Assembly (NCBI GenBank): GCA_009916335.1
Contig: SAAR01000115.1
Span: forward strand, 1 to 10,093
DNA: 10,093 bases
Reading direction: 5' to 3'
Source: Erysipelotrichia bacterium
GTDB lineage: Bacteria > Bacillota_I > Bacilli_A > Erysipelotrichales > Erysipelotrichaceae
Made by a program: the position numbers and the translations under genes. Each line of letters begins with the position of its first letter. The first letter of the stretch is position 1. Under the pieces are notes generated by a model that saw only the letters and a list, made by a program, of their open reading frames with translations, searched no databases and had not been told where the DNA came from. Of the stretch, positions 7,400-10,093 are shown in pieces.

Positions 7400-8245
7400 C
7401 TATTTACATTCTTTGATTAAATCCTGTAAATCAGAGGCTGATATTCCTAATGATATAGCTTTATCAAAGCTTAATTTTGCCAAATATTTCTTCTTCTGAG
7501 ATAAAAAGATTTGCCCTCGGAGCAAATAGGCTTCACTAGCAGAATCATTTAGCCGTAAAGCTTCATCAAGATCAATTAATGCCATATCTTTTTTATCCAA
7601 ATCACATTCGATATCTGCACGAGCTATATACAAAGTTGCATCTTTAGGGTTTTCTGTTATCATCATCGTTATACCTTCTAAAGCCTCATTGAGTTTGCCA
7701 TCTTTCTGATTCAACGTGATAAGGCCTAAACGAGCAGTATAATTTGTAGGCTCTATCTTTAATAATTTCTCATAATCAGCACGACCAGCTTTAAAGTCCT
7801 TGCGTTGAGTATAAATGTAAGCTCTCATTAATAATGCCTCAATGTTATCTTTATCAACGTCTAAGACCTGACAATAATCTAGGTAAGCATTATCATTTTG
7901 CCCTATATTCATGTAAGCAGAACCTCTATTAAGCAGAATTGGTACTGCTACTGGCGCAAAATTCAATGCATATGAATATGATTCTACAGCCTCTGCATGC
8001 TTGTTCATTTTTTGTTGGACCATGCCTAAATTAGAAAACAAAAGTGCATTATGAGCATTTGTAGGATCTAATTTAAGAGCCTGACGAAAATAGTTTTCAG
8101 CCTGCTCCAAACTATCTTTTTCAAAACAGCTCACTCCTTTTTCAGATAAATCATAATACGATTGTCCGTTGGCATTTAGTATGCCGACAATAGTCAAAAC
8201 ACAGAAAAAGAGTCCATATTTGAGGGAATATGCAGAAAGTTCCAT
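7400..8245 (-). CDS. Exported tetratricopeptide-repeat (TPR) protein
   Basis: From the ATG at 8245 the 281-residue protein opens with a signal-peptide-like segment: hydrophobic core GLFFCVLTIVGIL at about residues 11-23, then NANGQ, with likely cleavage before Gln28. About seven consecutive TPR units follow (roughly 30-63, 67-100, 102-134, 135-168, then three more). They carry the usual pattern of small and aromatic positions and endings such as ALKLDPTN and LLKIEPTN. TPR arrays mediate protein-protein contacts, so a periplasmic scaffold role is plausible; no enzymatic domain is present. The frame is open upstream to 8362 with another ATG at 8296. A promoter-like TATCTTTG at 8321-8314 rules out the 8362 start, and the signal peptide favours 8245 over 8296. 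The gene has its own candidate promoter after the leuB terminator and converges on recQ. Confidence 0.85.
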   Translation of the reverse strand: MELSAYSLKYGLFFCVLTIVGILNANGQSYYDLSEKGVSCFEKDSLEQAENYFRQALKLDPTNAHNALLFSNLGMVQQKMNKHAEAVESYSYALNFAPVAVPILLNRGSAYMNIGQNDNAYLDYCQVLDVDKDNIEALLMRAYIYTQRKDFKAGRADYEKLLKIEPTNYTARLGLITLNQKDGKLNEALEGITMMITENPKDATLYIARADIECDLDKKDMALIDLDEALRLNDSASEAYLLRGQIFLSQKKKYLAKLSFDKAISLGISASDLQDLIKECK

Positions 8246-8313
8246 CAACGGAATATTACCTATAAGATCTAAAATTTGTTTGGCTATTTTTGGCATATCA
8301 CATCTTTTTATGA

Positions 8314-8346
8314 CAAAGATATAGAAATAAAACCGATATAATAAAA
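8314..8346 (-). promoter_or_regulatory. Candidate promoter of the TPR gene
   Basis: On the minus strand TATCTTTG (8321-8314) is an exact TAnnTTTG match, with TTTT (8346-8343) in the -33 position at 21-bp spacing. Transcription would start near 8307, with a leader of about 60 nt to the ATG at 8245. The -33 tetramer coincides with the T-run of the leuB terminator. Confidence 0.5.
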
Positions 8347-8383
8347 ACGCAGGAAAAAACATTAAATGTTTAATCCTGCGTTT
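8336..8383 (-). terminator. Intrinsic terminator at the end of the leucine operon
   Basis: The outer stem AAACGCAGGA (8345-8354) pairs perfectly with TCCTGCGTTT (8374-8383). An inner stem AAACAT/ATGTTT (8357-8362 with 8366-8371) extends it around a 3-nt loop. On the minus strand the hairpin runs into TTTTTATTATAT. It begins 29 bp after the leuB stop codon. Confidence 0.88.
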
Positions 8384-8412
8384 AACAAACCTAAAGTTAA
8401 TTCAGAAAACAG

Positions 8413-9486
8413 TTATGCTTTATTAATAAAATCAACAATCCAATTGCCCACTTCCGATGTAGAAAAAGATTTTTCACCATCAATCTGAATATCAGCAGTT
8501 CTAACATTCGCATTCATTGATGCATCAACAGCCCCTCTAATTAAGGATGCTTCATCTTTCAAATTAAAAGCATATTCAAACATCATAGCTGCAGACAAAA
8601 CAGTAGCAAGAGGATTTGCAATATTTTGCCCCGCTGCTTGTGGCCATGAACCATGTATCGGTTCAAATACAGAAGTATAAGTACCGATTGAAGCAGAAGG
8701 TAGTAATCCCATTGAGCCTGTTATAACAGAACCTTCGTCAGTTAGAATATCACCAAACATATTTTCAGTAACAATAACATCAAAAGAAGTGGGCCATTGA
8801 ATCATCCTCATAGCAGCATTATCTACAAACATAAATTCAGTTTCAACCTCTGGAAACTTAGGTGCTATTTCTTTAGAGACTTCACGCCATAAACGAGAAG
8901 TAGCTAAAACATTCGCTTTATCAACAATAGTTAACTTTTTACGCCTTTTCATAGCATATTCATATGCCAGAGTCACAATTCGGACAACCTCATCACGACT
9001 ATATACACAAGTATCATATGCCACGTTACCATCTTCCGACCGACCTTGAGGACGGCCAAAATAAAGTCCTCCCGTTAATTCACGAATACACATAAAATCT
9101 GCACCTTTTACTAAATCTGCACGTAATGGTGATTTATGAATTAAAGTTTCAAAAGTTACTACCGGACGAATGTTTGCATATAATCCTAATTTCTTACGCA
9201 TAGCTAAGAGCCCCTGCTCAGGACGAACCTTAGCCGATGGATCATTATCAAACCTAGGGTGACCTACTGCACCAAAGAGTACAGCATCACTTCTCATGCA
9301 TAATTCATGAGTTTCGTCTGGATAAGGATTTCCTACTTTATCAATAGCATCAGCTCCACAAATTCCATACTCGAAGCTTAAGTTATGCTTAAATTTATCA
9401 CATATTGCTTTCGTTACATCCAAAGCCACACTTATAATTTCAGGACCAATTCCATCACCTGGCAAAACCGCTATATTCAGTTTCAT
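8413..9486 (-). CDS. leuB: 3-isopropylmalate dehydrogenase LeuB
   Basis: This 357-residue cytoplasmic enzyme oxidises and decarboxylates 3-isopropylmalate with NAD+ to 4-methyl-2-oxopentanoate, the last leucine-specific step before transamination. The N-terminal LPGDGIGPE (8-16) and central [12 protein letters not shown] (135-146) are diagnostic. Residues matching the Thermus thermophilus active site are all present: Arg97, Arg107, Arg135, Tyr142, Lys190, Asp222, Asp246 and Asp250. The NAD-binding loop [18 protein letters not shown] (275-292) is also there; its His-Gly and Asn-Pro features are typical of the family and favour NAD over NADP. Length is normal. The gene lies 31 bp downstream of a LeuA-type gene on the same strand and is followed by a strong terminator, so it is the last gene of the operon. 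Confidence 0.97.
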   Translation of the reverse strand: MKLNIAVLPGDGIGPEIISVALDVTKAICDKFKHNLSFEYGICGADAIDKVGNPYPDETHELCMRSDAVLFGAVGHPRFDNDPSAKVRPEQGLLAMRKKLGLYANIRPVVTFETLIHKSPLRADLVKGADFMCIRELTGGLYFGRPQGRSEDGNVAYDTCVYSRDEVVRIVTLAYEYAMKRRKKLTIVDKANVLATSRLWREVSKEIAPKFPEVETEFMFVDNAAMRMIQWPTSFDVIVTENMFGDILTDEGSVITGSMGLLPSASIGTYTSVFEPIHGSWPQAAGQNIANPLATVLSAAMMFEYAFNLKDEASLIRGAVDASMNANVRTADIQIDGEKSFSTSEVGNWIVDFINKA

Positions 9487-9517
9487 AATTATTAAAATAT
9501 TTTAGTAGTTTCTATTA

Positions 9518-10093
9518 TTAATATTCTTCTATAATATTGAGCATTTTAATTGTAGCTTTAATAGCAGCTTCCGTTTGATCTGCATCAAGCCCACGTGTAC
9601 GGAATACCTTGTCATTGTAATTCCATGTTATGACAGTTTGCACAAACGCATCTGTTCTTCCTCCTGGTGGAATGCTTACTGCATAATTCAGCAACATTGG
9701 GAATTTACGCCCCAAAGTAATTTTATAAATCTTTCGCAATGCTCTCACAAAGGCATCATATTGACCATCTCCAGAAGAACTTTCTTCATAAGTCTTACCT
9801 TCAATTTCAACACTCAAGCTTGCCATTGGTTTCAATCCATGAGCCAAGGTCACAAAATAGGTTTTAAGTTTTACTTTGTTACTAGCCCCTTCATGTTTTA
9901 GTACATCAGAGATAATATAAGGCAGATCCTCTTTGGTAACCAACTCCTTTTTATCTCCTAGTTCAATAATTCTTTCAGTCACCTTACGCATAGAGTCTTC
10001 ATCAAGTTCTAAGCCTAAAGTTTCTAAGTTCTTTCTTATATTAGCTTTTCCTGAGGTTTTACCTAATGCATATTCTCTTTCACGTCCAAATCG
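9518..10093 (-). CDS. C-terminal part of a 2-isopropylmalate synthase / citramalate synthase family protein (partial at window edge)
   Basis: The frame is open to the right edge. The internal ATG at 9991 is not the start, because 34 in-frame codons upstream of it encode conserved sequence (REREYALGKTSGKANI). The 191 visible residues cover the end of the catalytic linker region and a complete LeuA allosteric/dimerisation domain. The latter includes EESSSGDGQYDAFVRAL and YAVSIPPGGRTDA, the positions where leucine or isoleucine binds in family members. The catalytic TIM barrel lies outside, so 2-isopropylmalate synthase and (R)-citramalate synthase cannot be separated here. Position directly before leuB suggests a role in leucine (or, if citramalate synthase, isoleucine) synthesis, with end-product feedback through this domain. 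Confidence 0.9.
   Translation of the reverse strand, partial: RFGREREYALGKTSGKANIRKNLETLGLELDEDSMRKVTERIIELGDKKELVTKEDLPYIISDVLKHEGASNKVKLKTYFVTLAHGLKPMASLSVEIEGKTYEESSSGDGQYDAFVRALRKIYKITLGRKFPMLLNYAVSIPPGGRTDAFVQTVITWNYNDKVFRTRGLDADQTEAAIKATIKMLNIIEEY

Noticed and set aside
7402..7431. Inverted repeat ATTTACA ... TGTAAAT with an inner GATT/AATC near the recQ-TPR junction
   Set aside because: The stem is AT-rich, the loop is long, no T-run follows on either strand, and most of it lies in TPR coding sequence, so it is not a convincing terminator.
9575..9901. Plus-strand 108-codon open frame opposite the LeuA-type gene
   Set aside because: The opposite strand encodes a clear LeuA regulatory domain; the plus-strand translation shows no domain and is best seen as a shadow.
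1..10093. Mobile element, CRISPR array, defence island or new biosynthetic cluster
   Set aside because: No transposase, integrase, direct-repeat array, toxin-antitoxin pair or unusual multigene module was found. RecQ and the AlkD-like gene are typical chromosomal genes and are not arranged as a defence operon.

Overview
The window reads as ordinary core chromosome of a Bacteroidales bacterium, most likely Bacteroides or a close relative. Four things point there: low G+C, several copies of the Bacteroides -7 promoter element TAnnTTTG just upstream of genes, a dipeptidyl peptidase III lipoprotein very like the one studied in B. thetaiotaomicron, and a LeuA-type synthase immediately before leuB. 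I see no phage, insertion sequence, CRISPR array, tRNA or rRNA, and no sign of a new multigene defence or biosynthetic system.

Layout, left to right. Positions 1-95 hold the first 31 codons of a minus-strand membrane protein, probably a YugP-like zinc metallopeptidase, cut by the window edge. A strong hairpin terminator (156-193) separates it from purA (adenylosuccinate synthetase), whose start codon overlaps the stop of a Fur-family regulator. Next, still on the minus strand, is a second pair: a dipeptidyl peptidase III lipoprotein whose stop overlaps the start of an AlkD-like HEAT-repeat protein. Upstream of that is a small AraC-type HTH regulator with its own terminator. A 275-bp divergent spacer separates it from recQ, the only plus-strand gene. 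recQ converges on a minus-strand exported TPR protein with a 3-bp gap. The right end holds the tail of a leucine operon: the C-terminal part of a 2-isopropylmalate/citramalate synthase family protein, then leuB, then a terminator.

The genes serve separate housekeeping tasks: AMP synthesis, metal-responsive regulation, periplasmic peptide turnover, DNA repair or recombination, and leucine biosynthesis. Points deserving a second look are the two overlapping gene pairs, the AlkD-like protein that seems to lack the known AlkD catalytic residues, three places where a candidate promoter sits inside or against the previous gene's terminator, and start codons that should be moved downstream for recQ, the peptidase and the TPR gene.
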